Shown: positions 1 to 5,752 of the stretch, one piece after another
Layout of the letters: every line of letters begins with the position of its first letter
Position numbering within the stretch: position 1 is the first letter of the stretch
NCBI GenBank assembly: GCA_019309945.1
Contig: JAFDFH010000125.1
Coordinates: 1 to 10,464, forward strand
Length of the DNA: 10,464 bases
Origin: Deltaproteobacteria bacterium
GTDB taxonomy: Bacteria > Desulfobacterota > Desulfobacteria > Desulfobacterales > JAFDFH01
Reading direction: 5' to 3'
Notes under the pieces: model-generated
Databases searched by the model: none
What the model was told of the DNA's origin: nothing
The model's input: the letters and a program-made list of their open reading frames with translations, nothing else
Program-made: the position numbers and the translations under genes

Positions 1-800
1 GCCGTTAGTCTCAGGCGATTGCAGCGATCACAGAAATGATGGCTTAAAGCGCTGATAAACCCGATCTCGCCTTTAGATCCTTCAAATTTGTAACGCTCGG
101 CCGGACCATCATTCATTCCATTTTCAACCGGTACCAGCCGGCCTAAAACATTCAGGCGGTTTTTTATTTCAGGAACCAGCACAGGCGCATCGATTCTTCT
201 GCGGGTGCTTCCGATAGGCATGTATTCAATAAACCTGATATGAAACGGATAAGAAAAGGATAAACGGGCAATATCAGCAAATTCATCATCATTGATCCCT
301 CTCAGGGCAACGACGTTAAGTTTGATGGGATCAATTCCCGACCTTTGGGCCAGTTCGATTCCCTCCCAGACCTGATGGAATCGATCGTAACCGGTAATTT
401 CCTTGAACTTTTTTCTGTCCAGGGTGTCCAGACTGATATTTATTCTTTTAATCCCTGCGGATATGATTTTCGGGATGTTCTCTTTAAGCAGAATACCGTT
501 GGTTGTCAGCGATATATCCAAAAGTCCATTGATTTTGGTCAATTCAGCCAGAAAATCATATACGCCTTTTCTGACCAGCGGCTCTCCCCCGGTAACCCGT
601 ATTTTTGTGATTCCGAGGCGAACACCCAACCGGACAATACGAAGGATCTCTTCGTATCTTAAAATTTGTTCATGGGGTAGTTTTGGAATAAGATTTCGAG
701 GGACACAGTATATACATTGGAGGTTACAGCGGTCAGTGATGGAAATGCGCAGATAATTGAGGTTACGGTTATATTTGTCGATCAATTTAATGTGCTGCAA
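1..800 (-). CDS. moaA: GTP 3',8-cyclase MoaA (radical SAM), 3' end cut by window
   Basis: Catalyses the first step of molybdenum cofactor synthesis, converting GTP to 3',8-cyclo-GTP, which MoaC takes on to cyclic pyranopterin phosphate; a cytosolic [4Fe-4S] radical SAM enzyme. Translating the minus strand gives 266 residues with no stop. With the TTG start, the N-terminal cluster motif CNLQCIYC has Cys25, Cys29 and Cys32. The SAM-binding segment RVTGGEPLVR, then LTTNG, ISLDTL and RFIEYMPIG follow. The visible end, FCDRCNRLRLT, carries two cysteines (257 and 260) of the C-terminal cluster; the third lies beyond the window. The family is about 320-340 aa, so some 60-70 residues are missing. There is no ATG near the expected N-terminus. 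I chose TTG at 800-798 because an AGGGG lies about 12 nt upstream and the resulting N-terminus has family length; TTG at 785-783 is the alternative. The chosen start overlaps the end of gpgS by 14 nt, suggesting translational coupling. Confidence 0.93.
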   Translation of the reverse strand, partial: MQHIKLIDKYNRNLNYLRISITDRCNLQCIYCVPRNLIPKLPHEQILRYEEILRIVRLGVRLGITKIRVTGGEPLVRKGVYDFLAELTKINGLLDISLTTNGILLKENIPKIISAGIKRINISLDTLDRKKFKEITGYDRFHQVWEGIELAQRSGIDPIKLNVVALRGINDDEFADIARLSFSYPFHIRFIEYMPIGSTRRRIDAPVLVPEIKNRLNVLGRLVPVENGMNDGPAERYKFEGSKGEIGFISALSHHFCDRCNRLRLT

Positions 801-1791
801 GTTTATCGGGTGCCCCTTCGACTTTGAATTTTTCCCGGTATTCTGGAATTTCTATAATCGGCGGTCTTTCATGTCCTTGAATATTTAGAATTTGCGGCTG
901 GATTTCATCCTTGACAAGGTTATACTGTATCATTTCATTGAGAAGATCTTCTTTCATATTGATCAATCCCAGTTCGCCTGTGCGATTAAGAAAGGTTTTT
1001 AAAATCACAAACGACATTCGGCCCAAAGCTTTCGTGTCCTGGTTCCGGTGAACACGCCGATCAAGGTCCACCTGCGCGATGACATCAAGGCCCCATTGGG
1101 TGTAAATGTCAAGAATCATACTCGTTTCCACCCCATATCCGATGGGAAAAGGAATTTTTTCAAATATTTCACGAAAACCGGCATATTCTCCGGAAAGGGG
1201 CTGCATCAACTGGGTCAATTCCGGGAAGAAAAGGGAAAACATAGGCCGTATCACAAGTTCAGTGACCCGGCCACCGCCGGTGGGCCTGAGCTTGTTTTTT
1301 CCGATTGCAATCGGTCGGTCATAAAATGCTTTTGCGTATTTAATATGATCATAAAGAAGAAGCGGTCCGATCAACCCGTAAGCAAAACGGTGATGGATAT
1401 TTTTTATGTCCGCATCAAGGTAAATAATGATGTCCACTTTGGCGATATAAAGGGCTTTCCAGAGATTTTCACCTTTTCCTCTATATTTTTCGAGGTGAGG
1501 AAGAATATCATTGGCCTCATAGAAATCGGCCCCGAAGGCTTCGGCGATTTCCTTGGTTTTGTCGATTGAACCGGAGTCGATAACGAGGATTTCATCCAGA
1601 AGCGGATAACGTGCCATCAATTCAGACCGCATAAGTAGAACTTCTTTGGCAATGGTCTTTTCCTCATTTAAAGTGGGCAGACAAAGGGATATTTTAAGGT
1701 TCTTTTTCCTTTTTTCTTCGACCAGACGACCGAGGTCTTTAAAGTCGGAATGATGGAACGTGTTACTTTTTAGCCAGTTGTTGTTCATCAC
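787..1791 (-). CDS. gpgS: Glucosyl-3-phosphoglycerate synthase (GT81 family)
   Basis: A GT-A fold glycosyltransferase that moves glucose from a nucleotide sugar to 3-phosphoglycerate, giving glucosyl-3-phosphoglycerate, precursor of the compatible solute glucosylglycerate. The 334 residues follow the GpgS/MpgS layout as I recall it from mycobacterial GpgS: PTLNEE (39-44), IDSGSIDKT (71-79) in the nucleotide-binding half, a DXD-type metal motif DAD (126-128), GGGRVTEL (172-179), GEYA (201-204) and GYGVE (218-222) in the acceptor side, and VHRNQ (247-251) with the metal-binding His. The N-terminal 30 residues and the last 50 are less conserved. The usual partner phosphatase gpgP is not visible here. 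The start at 1791 lies 29 nt inside the end of the upstream peptidase-like gene, and the stop overlaps the chosen moaA start, so the three genes form a tight operon. A second ATG follows immediately at 1788. The sugar-nucleotide preference (GDP, UDP or ADP) cannot be read from the sequence. Mannosyl-3-phosphoglycerate synthase is a less likely alternative. Confidence 0.88.
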   Translation of the reverse strand: MMNNNWLKSNTFHHSDFKDLGRLVEEKRKKNLKISLCLPTLNEEKTIAKEVLLMRSELMARYPLLDEILVIDSGSIDKTKEIAEAFGADFYEANDILPHLEKYRGKGENLWKALYIAKVDIIIYLDADIKNIHHRFAYGLIGPLLLYDHIKYAKAFYDRPIAIGKNKLRPTGGGRVTELVIRPMFSLFFPELTQLMQPLSGEYAGFREIFEKIPFPIGYGVETSMILDIYTQWGLDVIAQVDLDRRVHRNQDTKALGRMSFVILKTFLNRTGELGLINMKEDLLNEMIQYNLVKDEIQPQILNIQGHERPPIIEIPEYREKFKVEGAPDKLAAH

Positions 1792-2938
1792 AAATCCCGC
1801 TGTCTATGGCCATGACGACACCGATAATCTGGGCGATCCCTTTAAACATCGGTTCAATTTCCATGGTCGCATTTTCCAGGTGGTAATTTTCTCCGTGGGT
1901 AATTCCGAGTGTAACTGCCGGTATCTTCCGGGAAAGAAAAATCGACAGTTCGGATTCACTCGCCGTGCTGACCGGATCGATATCCAGCTTGGTCATCACA
2001 GCCACTGCGCTTTTTACCAAAGGATGGTTGTATCTTTGTTTGGATGCACTGATATTGCTGATGGTTTTGAGTTGCAATTCCACCTCATATTCGTGGCTAA
2101 TTCCCTCAACAATATCTTTAATGTCCCTGAAGATGTTTTTTACCATTTTATCCGAGTCACTTTGGATCTCAAATCCCAGTTTCCCATCATAGGCGATGAC
2201 ACCATGTTTGAATCCCCCGGACACTTTTCCGATGATGACCCTTGCCCGGGGCCTTTGGGGTAAGCGCAATTGGAGTATCTGGTTAACCACCTCATTCAAC
2301 ATCAGTATGGCGTTCGGCTTGAAATTTTGTTCCCAGCCAAGGGGTGCCGATATGTTGCAATCAACGTCACACCGCATCATGCCTTCGGCATAATAATTGA
2401 GTCTGCCGATTTCGCCCCCCTCCACACAGACTGCTCCTCTTATAGGGCCTTCCCATGTTTTTAAAAGATGTCGGATGCCCCGCAGGTTGCCCGTCCCCAA
2501 TGATTGAATAACCCCTGCCAGGGCAATATCCGATTCAAAATGAAGGTCTAATTTTCGGAAAATCTCCGGCAACGAAATCAGAACACCCACACCGATTGAA
2601 TTGTCCAGGATACCCGCACCGGTTATTGAGTTTTTCTTAATGGTATAATAATGATCAATTTCTTTCCCAAAATGGGTATCCAGATGGGCGGCAAGGAAGA
2701 TCGGCGCTTTGGTTCTCGATTTTCCCCTGATAATACCGATGGGATTCCGATATCCGTCGGTAGTGCATTCATCCACCTGGAGTTCCGCCAAGCGATCTAA
2801 AAAAACATTTACACGTCGGGTTTCTTTAAACGTGGGGCAGGGGATCTGGCCAATCAATACGATGTTGGCGATGATGGTCTCCTTCATGGATTTGATTGTA
2901 TCGACGAAGGCGGGCAGTTTTTCGAGAATCGCATCCAT
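1763..2938 (-). CDS. M20-family metallopeptidase-like protein with altered active site
   Basis: A 391-residue protein of the M20/M42-like zinc peptidase fold (numbers below use the longer 398-residue reading from TTG 2959). The first metal motif is intact: HLDTH with His92 and Asp94. The bridging aspartate is in GILDNSIG (Asp119). A late histidine is kept in NYHLENA (His360). However, the segment before GNLRG (157-161), which in the family carries the catalytic Glu and the metal-ligand Glu (EEGLG), reads VIQSLGT, with no acidic residue. The usual Gly-Gly-His-Ser of the lid/dimer domain is also not recognisable; that stretch reads SAPLGWEQN. The protein may therefore be a divergent or inactive hydrolase rather than an amino-acid or peptide deacylase. 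It overlaps gpgS by 29 nt and probably opens the operon. I prefer ATG 2938 over TTG 2959: neither has a good Shine-Dalgarno site, but a promoter-like pair places transcription start almost at ATG 2938. The substrate is unknown. Confidence 0.75.
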   Translation of the reverse strand: MDAILEKLPAFVDTIKSMKETIIANIVLIGQIPCPTFKETRRVNVFLDRLAELQVDECTTDGYRNPIGIIRGKSRTKAPIFLAAHLDTHFGKEIDHYYTIKKNSITGAGILDNSIGVGVLISLPEIFRKLDLHFESDIALAGVIQSLGTGNLRGIRHLLKTWEGPIRGAVCVEGGEIGRLNYYAEGMMRCDVDCNISAPLGWEQNFKPNAILMLNEVVNQILQLRLPQRPRARVIIGKVSGGFKHGVIAYDGKLGFEIQSDSDKMVKNIFRDIKDIVEGISHEYEVELQLKTISNISASKQRYNHPLVKSAVAVMTKLDIDPVSTASESELSIFLSRKIPAVTLGITHGENYHLENATMEIEPMFKGIAQIIGVVMAIDSGICDEQQLAKK

Positions 2939-2946
2939 AATAATTA

Positions 2947-2976
2947 AAAATACACCCAAAAATCAGATCAGGTCAA
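2947..2976 (-). promoter_or_regulatory. Possible sigma-70 promoter for the peptidase-gpgS-moaA operon
   Basis: On the minus strand TTGACC (2976-2971) is followed after 18 nt by TATTTT (2952-2947). The -10 match is only four of six. Eight bases separate it from ATG 2938, so the transcript would be leaderless or nearly so, which fits the lack of a ribosome binding site in front of that ATG. Confidence 0.35.
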
Positions 2977-3050
2977 CACTTCTTTAAATGGATAACAAAA
3001 TCCATCGGAAGTTTTTAGTGATTTATAATTGTCATTTCCCAACCATTTTG

Positions 3051-3283
3051 CTAAGTAGTGTCCGTCCAGAAACGAGGATTTTTGTTCGAGATCAAGGCCT
3101 GCGAAAAATTTTACCACAGGCATATAGTTGATATTCCGAGGATAAAATTTTGAGCATAACGCAGCGATCGGGCAAAAAGACCGTTCCTGGATGGACACTA
3201 AGTAGTTTCCGTCCAGAAACGAGATGGTCTGTTCAAGATCAATGAATGTGAAAATTTGAACATGATGCAGATATTGGGGAAAT
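3051..3283. repeat. Degenerate tandem repeat, two copies 147 bp apart
   Basis: Two copies in the same orientation begin CTAAGTAGTGTCCGTCCAG at 3051 and CTAAGTAGTTTCCGTCCAG at 3198. Strong similarity runs through AACGAG, GTTC(G/A)AGATCAA and GAAAA(A)TTT for about 60 bp. Weaker similarity, including a shared GATATT, extends to about 85 bp. The period of 147 bp is a multiple of three. On the minus strand both copies read in one frame as similar peptides, IDLEQTISFLDGNYL and LDLEQKSSFLDGHYL, so the repeat may descend from coding DNA. No in-frame ATG or GTG precedes the first copy after its upstream stop. Confidence 0.7.
3056..3200. repeat. 145-bp segment bounded by 19-bp imperfect inverted repeats
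   Basis: TAGTGTCCGTCCAGAAACG at 3056-3074 matches the reverse complement of 3182-3200 at 17 of 19 positions. A third copy in direct orientation starts at 3203, making 3182-3221 a near-palindrome. The layout resembles a small non-autonomous element (MITE-like) or a regulatory repeat. There is no transposase and no clear target-site duplication, although CTAAG precedes the left copy and the same pentamer is present at 3198-3202. Confidence 0.5.
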
Positions 3284-3436
3284 TGCCCTTTAGGGATGAG
3301 TGCTAATTATAAAAGTCTTTACAAAATCAATATCATAAGGAGTTTTTAACTAACTTTTCAATATGTTCCGTAAGGTCCGCTGCGCCATCCGGTAATTTTT
3401 TTCAATACGGACAAAACTTGCCGTTAAGGGCGCCTA

Positions 3437-3524
3437 ACAGTGACCCGCGCACGGGACGTAAAATGAGTGTGTCGCTTAGCACAAACAGGCTACAATTAAC
3501 AATTTATCCTGTTCGGGTCACTGT
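3437..3524. repeat. Perfect 11-bp inverted repeat spanning 88 bp
   Basis: ACAGTGACCCG at 3437-3447 is exactly the reverse complement of CGGGTCACTGT at 3514-3524. A second pair, AACAGG (3484-3489) and CCTGTT (3508-3513), is nested next to the right arm. It ends 57 bp before the thioesterase start. It could be a miniature-element remnant, an operator pair or a transcript hairpin; nothing in the sequence decides between these. Confidence 0.5.
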
Positions 3525-3581
3525 ATTTAACCATAAGTTTTTGAGAAGTTACGTTTCCAAAGGAATAAGCGGAGAAAGACA

Positions 3582-4004
3582 ATGGACCCAAAGGTCAGGG
3601 ATGCGATCTATCGGGCGGTGGCGAAAGAACCTTTTGCCCGGGCGTTGAAAATGGAACTGGTTACGCTTGAAAGCGGATATTCCGTGGTGGAGATGTCCTA
3701 TGACCCGGCGGCCATGAATAATATTTATGATCGGGCCCATGGAGGGGCCATTTTCGCCTTGATCGACGAGGCTTTTGAAACTGCTTGTCAGTCGCACGGT
3801 ACCATTGCGGTGGCATTGAATGTAAATGTTACCTATGTGTCGAGTCCGAAGGGGGGGGCACGTTTAAAGGCTGAGGCGCGGGAGATCAGCCGGACCAAAA
3901 AGACCGCAAGCTATGATATTAAAGTCTGGGATCTTGAGGGACCGTTAATCGCCACATGCCAGGCCTTGGCCTATCGGACGGGTAAGCCGATTCCCTTTCT
4001 CTGA
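3582..4004 (+). CDS. PaaI-like hotdog-fold acyl-CoA thioesterase
   Basis: A 140-residue single-domain hotdog protein, the usual length for the PaaI group of 4HBT thioesterases, which hydrolyse aryl- or acyl-CoA thioesters in the cytosol as oligomers. The signature is MNNIYDRAHGGAIFALIDEA at residues 45-64. Asn47, His53-Gly-Gly and the acidic pair Asp62-Glu63 on the central helix correspond to the PaaI active site (in PaaI the helix Asp is the catalytic residue). The later ALNVNVTYVSSPKGG and the final CQALAYRTG match the beta strands of the family. The start ATG has GGAG eight nt upstream (AAGCGGAGAAAGACA), a clear ribosome binding site. The gene stands alone: about 620 bp of repeat-containing spacer precede it and 204 bp follow. 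There is no phenylacetate-degradation gene nearby, so the physiological CoA ester cannot be inferred and the symbol paaI is not assigned. Confidence 0.85.
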   Translation: MDPKVRDAIYRAVAKEPFARALKMELVTLESGYSVVEMSYDPAAMNNIYDRAHGGAIFALIDEAFETACQSHGTIAVALNVNVTYVSSPKGGARLKAEAREISRTKKTASYDIKVWDLEGPLIATCQALAYRTGKPIPFL

Positions 4005-4208
4005 AAGCCAAAAACCCAATCCAGACGAGCTAAAACAAAAAGGTTGCGTTTATTTAAATTTTTCGATTATTACCCGTAGAACAAAAATTAGAAAACTTAA
4101 AAATTTCATTTTAATTTCGTGCGTTGGCACGTTCGTGTTTTCGTGCTTGGTTTTTATTTATGGACACAAAAATTACTAAATCGAACAAGAAAATTAAACA
4201 GGGGCAAA
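4005..4208. promoter_or_regulatory. A+T-rich leader of the FGE-like gene with small hairpin
   Basis: This A+T-rich spacer contains a perfect 5-bp stem with a 4-nt loop, CGTGC GTTG GCACG (4118-4131). It is followed by TTCGTGTTTTCGTGCTTGG, so CGTG occurs three times within about 30 bp. The promoter of the downstream gene should lie here, but I see no convincing -35/-10 pair. Confidence 0.3.
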
Positions 4209-5312
4209 ATGAGTAAAGATATTTTTTTGGCGAACTTGCAAAAATTTTTAAAATCCGTTGTTTGTGAAAACCTTTATGCAAATGTATCCACAGAAACAAA
4301 GCACCAACTGGAAAAAGACATCGAAGAATTTATTCGGAAAAATGAAAGTGAATATACGATACAGGAATTAAGAGAAACATTTACTTCCGCACAGATTACC
4401 ATCGGGCTGTTTATAGAGTATCGTGATGCGAAGATTTTTGTTGATCAAACTCGACAGGGAAGCGAAAGTCCCTGCGAGATAATGACAGATCCGTTGATAG
4501 CAAAGCAAATCAATAAGGAATCAATTTCTTCCCAACTCAAAGAGTGGCGCGAACCGATAACCGGGATGTTGTTTGTGCGGGTGCCGGAAGGGTGTTTTCA
4601 AATGGGTTGTGGTGAGTGGGATGATGAAGGGCTGGCAGATGAAACACCCCCCCACGAAGTGTGTCTGGATGAATTCTGGATCGGAAAATTTGCTGTTACG
4701 GTGCCGCAATATATGAAATTTGTTAAAGCAACGGGCAGTCATTTCCCCCATTGGCTGGAAAAAGACAGTCCATGTAATATTACCACCGGCAATGACGATT
4801 GTTATAAAAAACTAGGAAAAGCGCTGATTAGTGAGATTTATCCAATCGTCGGTGTCTCCTGGAATGATGCGATGGCGTTCACAGAATGGTTGTCAGAAAA
4901 GACAGTCCATACATTTTCGCTGCCCACGGAGGCCGAATGGGAATATGCGGCCCGAAGTGGCGGGAAACCCGAAAAATATCCTGGTGGCTACACGGTCGAT
5001 CAGGTCGCCTGGTACTACGAAAATAGTGGTGGTCTACCTCACGCGGTGGGAACAAAGACTCCCAACGGCCTCGGGATACACAATATGAGCGGTAATGTTT
5101 CAGAGTGGTGTCTCGATCTATATAGCCGTTTTGCCTATAATAAACACGAACGAAATAATCCGGTCAATTTGAATGACGGTTCATGCCGGGTGGTTCGAGG
5201 AGGGAACTGGAATTACGGAGCCAGGGACGTTCGGTGCACTGACCGGAGCATCTCCGTGCCCGAAGTCCGGATAAACGACATCGGCTTTCGTTTGAAGAAG
5301 AAGCCTTTATGA
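4209..5312 (+). CDS. FGE-sulfatase (SUMF1/C-type-lectin fold) protein; candidate DGR target
   Basis: A 367-residue protein. Residues 1-115 form a charged, probably helical N-terminal part that I do not recognise. From about 119 the FGE-sulfatase domain runs to the end: MLFVRVPEGCFQMGC (120-134), DEFWIGKFAVTVPQY (154-168), VGVSWNDAMAFTEWL (214-228), LPTEAEWEYAARSGG (238-252), GLGIHNMSGNVSEW (287-300) and RVVRGGNWNYGARD (327-340), ending IGFRL (358-362). Genuine formylglycine-generating enzymes carry a catalytic Cys pair after the GGS-like turn. Here that loop is short and contains only Cys343, which aligns with the later non-catalytic cysteine, so sulfatase activation is unlikely. The same domain is a common scaffold for DGR-diversified ligand-binding proteins, and the last 35 residues look like such a variable region. 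I chose ATG 4209 because GGGG lies just upstream; a GTG at 4119 in the same frame has no such site. No signal peptide or membrane helix is seen, so the protein is probably cytosolic. Confidence 0.8.
   Translation: MSKDIFLANLQKFLKSVVCENLYANVSTETKHQLEKDIEEFIRKNESEYTIQELRETFTSAQITIGLFIEYRDAKIFVDQTRQGSESPCEIMTDPLIAKQINKESISSQLKEWREPITGMLFVRVPEGCFQMGCGEWDDEGLADETPPHEVCLDEFWIGKFAVTVPQYMKFVKATGSHFPHWLEKDSPCNITTGNDDCYKKLGKALISEIYPIVGVSWNDAMAFTEWLSEKTVHTFSLPTEAEWEYAARSGGKPEKYPGGYTVDQVAWYYENSGGLPHAVGTKTPNGLGIHNMSGNVSEWCLDLYSRFAYNKHERNNPVNLNDGSCRVVRGGNWNYGARDVRCTDRSISVPEVRINDIGFRLKKKPL
5187..5294 (+). other. Candidate DGR variable region (VR) at the 3' end of the FGE-like gene
   Basis: This covers residues 327-362. 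Between fixed-looking codons (GGN, TGG, GCC, CGG, CCC, ATC GGC TTT CGT) lie codons that could each derive from a template AAC by changes only at the two adenines: TAC, GAC, GAC, AGC, ATC, TCC, GTC, AAC and GAC (residues 336, 340, 345, 347, 348, 349, 353, 356, 357), all ending in C. That is the known mark of adenine-specific mutagenesis in DGR variable regions. Exceptions are GGA 337, GTG 350 and ATA 355. No template repeat, Avd gene or reverse transcriptase is in the window, so the assignment rests on the protein family and this codon pattern. Confidence 0.5.
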
Positions 5313-5318
5313 TCGTCT

Positions 5319-5350
5319 CGTAAAAAAGGTAGAAGCGCAATCCTTTTACG
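5319..5350 (+). terminator. Hairpin just after the FGE-like gene (terminator or VR-flanking hairpin)
   Basis: CGTAAAAAAGG (5319-5329) can pair with CCTTTTACG (5342-5350), with two bulged A and a 12-nt loop, starting 6 nt after the stop codon. No T-tract follows, so an intrinsic terminator is doubtful. Hairpins beside the VR are known in DGRs, where they assist retrohoming, which is an alternative reading. Confidence 0.4.
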
Positions 5351-5355
5351 GTAGT

Positions 5356-5432
5356 GTTTAGTATTTAGTTTTTGGTGAACTAATACGCTGGTATAACAGC
5401 GCCTATTTTAAGCAAAACACAAAATACGAAAC
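5356..5432. repeat. Long imperfect inverted repeat with nested hairpin
   Basis: GTTTAGTATTTAGTTTTTG (5356-5374) is close to the reverse complement of 5413-5432 (CAAAACACAAAATACGAAAC), about 16 matching positions. Between the arms sits a perfect 5-bp stem, CGCTG GTATAA CAGCG (5386-5401). An alternative pairing uses GTATTTAGTT (5361-5370) with AACTAATAC (5378-5386). Confidence 0.45.
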
Positions 5433-5434
5433 CC

Positions 5435-5453
5435 CGGACACTTGATGTGTCCG
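5435..5453. repeat. Perfect 7-bp stem, 5-nt loop hairpin
   Basis: CGGACAC (5435-5441), TTGAT, GTGTCCG (5447-5453) form a perfect stem-loop. There is no T-tract on the plus strand. It is the last of several consecutive inverted repeats after the FGE-like gene. Confidence 0.6.
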
Positions 5454-5752
5454 ACTTATGTACGATATCGAATTAAAGGGTTCTATTTTTCTGATTATTT
5501 TGAACGCCTTGATATCCGAAAATACCATTTTTATAAAATCACGACCCGATCAGACAAATTCAAATTACAGGTTTTGATCTTACCTGACAATACATATAGA
5601 ACCTCTTCAACCAGATAATCAGGAAAAATCTCGAAAATATCAATGCCCATTCACTAAAGAAAGGGTGGACCGATTGGATGGGGCAAGTCATTACAACTAA
5701 ACAGTTCGGCCCAGGTTGACGGCTTTTAACAAAAAGGTTTTTCAGTCATGTA

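Larger units (their letters stand above)
2977..3581. other. Gene-poor divergent intergenic region with repeats
   Basis: This 0.6 kb stretch lies between the divergently transcribed peptidase-like operon and the thioesterase gene. It holds a degenerate direct and inverted repeat cluster (3051-3283), a long inverted repeat (3437-3524) and A+T-rich spacer. A GTG-started minus-strand frame of 76 codons (3198-2968) crosses the repeats; it has no recognised domain or credible ribosome binding site, and I do not call it a gene. A TACAAT hexamer at 3491-3496 could be a -10 box for the thioesterase, but no convincing -35 accompanies it. Confidence 0.6.
5313..5752. other. 440-bp convergent intergenic region, no convincing gene
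   Basis: This lies between the ends of the FGE-like gene (plus) and asd (minus). The first 140 bp hold the inverted repeats described separately. The remaining 300 bp are A+T-rich. An open frame of 57 codons (ATG 5445 to TAA 5618, plus strand) has no ribosome binding site and no recognised domain; its ATG lies inside a hairpin. It could be a gene fragment. No reverse transcriptase, Avd gene or template repeat is found here. Confidence 0.55.

Noticed and set aside
1048..1569. Long plus-strand open frames inside gpgS and other genes
   Set aside because: They lie antisense to well-conserved coding regions and show no domain of their own.
2968..3198. Minus-strand GTG-started open frame of 76 codons across the repeats
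   Set aside because: No ribosome binding site or known domain. The start lies inside a repeat arm, and the similar peptide upstream of it has no start codon. Better described as repeat DNA, possibly a decayed gene.
3428..3443. Integron attC-like site (GTTAAGGGCGCCTAAC)
   Set aside because: The core-like halves face each other at 16 bp without the paired R'/R'' arrangement, and no integrase or cassette is present.
4119..4208. Longer start (GTG 4119) for the FGE-like gene
   Set aside because: No ribosome binding site. The extra 30 residues come from A+T-rich leader with a hairpin, while ATG 4209 has GGGG just upstream.
5445..5618. Plus-strand open frame of 57 codons downstream of the FGE-like gene
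   Set aside because: Its ATG lies in a hairpin, there is no ribosome binding site, and I recognise no family. It is too short to accept without homology.
5721..5746. Terminator for asd (GGCTTTT...AAAAAGGTTTTT)
   Set aside because: Only a 4-bp A/T stem forms; the GG/GG ends cannot pair, so it is not an intrinsic terminator.
5313..5752. DGR template repeat, Avd or reverse transcriptase next to the candidate variable region
   Set aside because: I looked for a second copy of the GGCTTTCGT end and for coding frames here and found none; any DGR machinery would have to be elsewhere.
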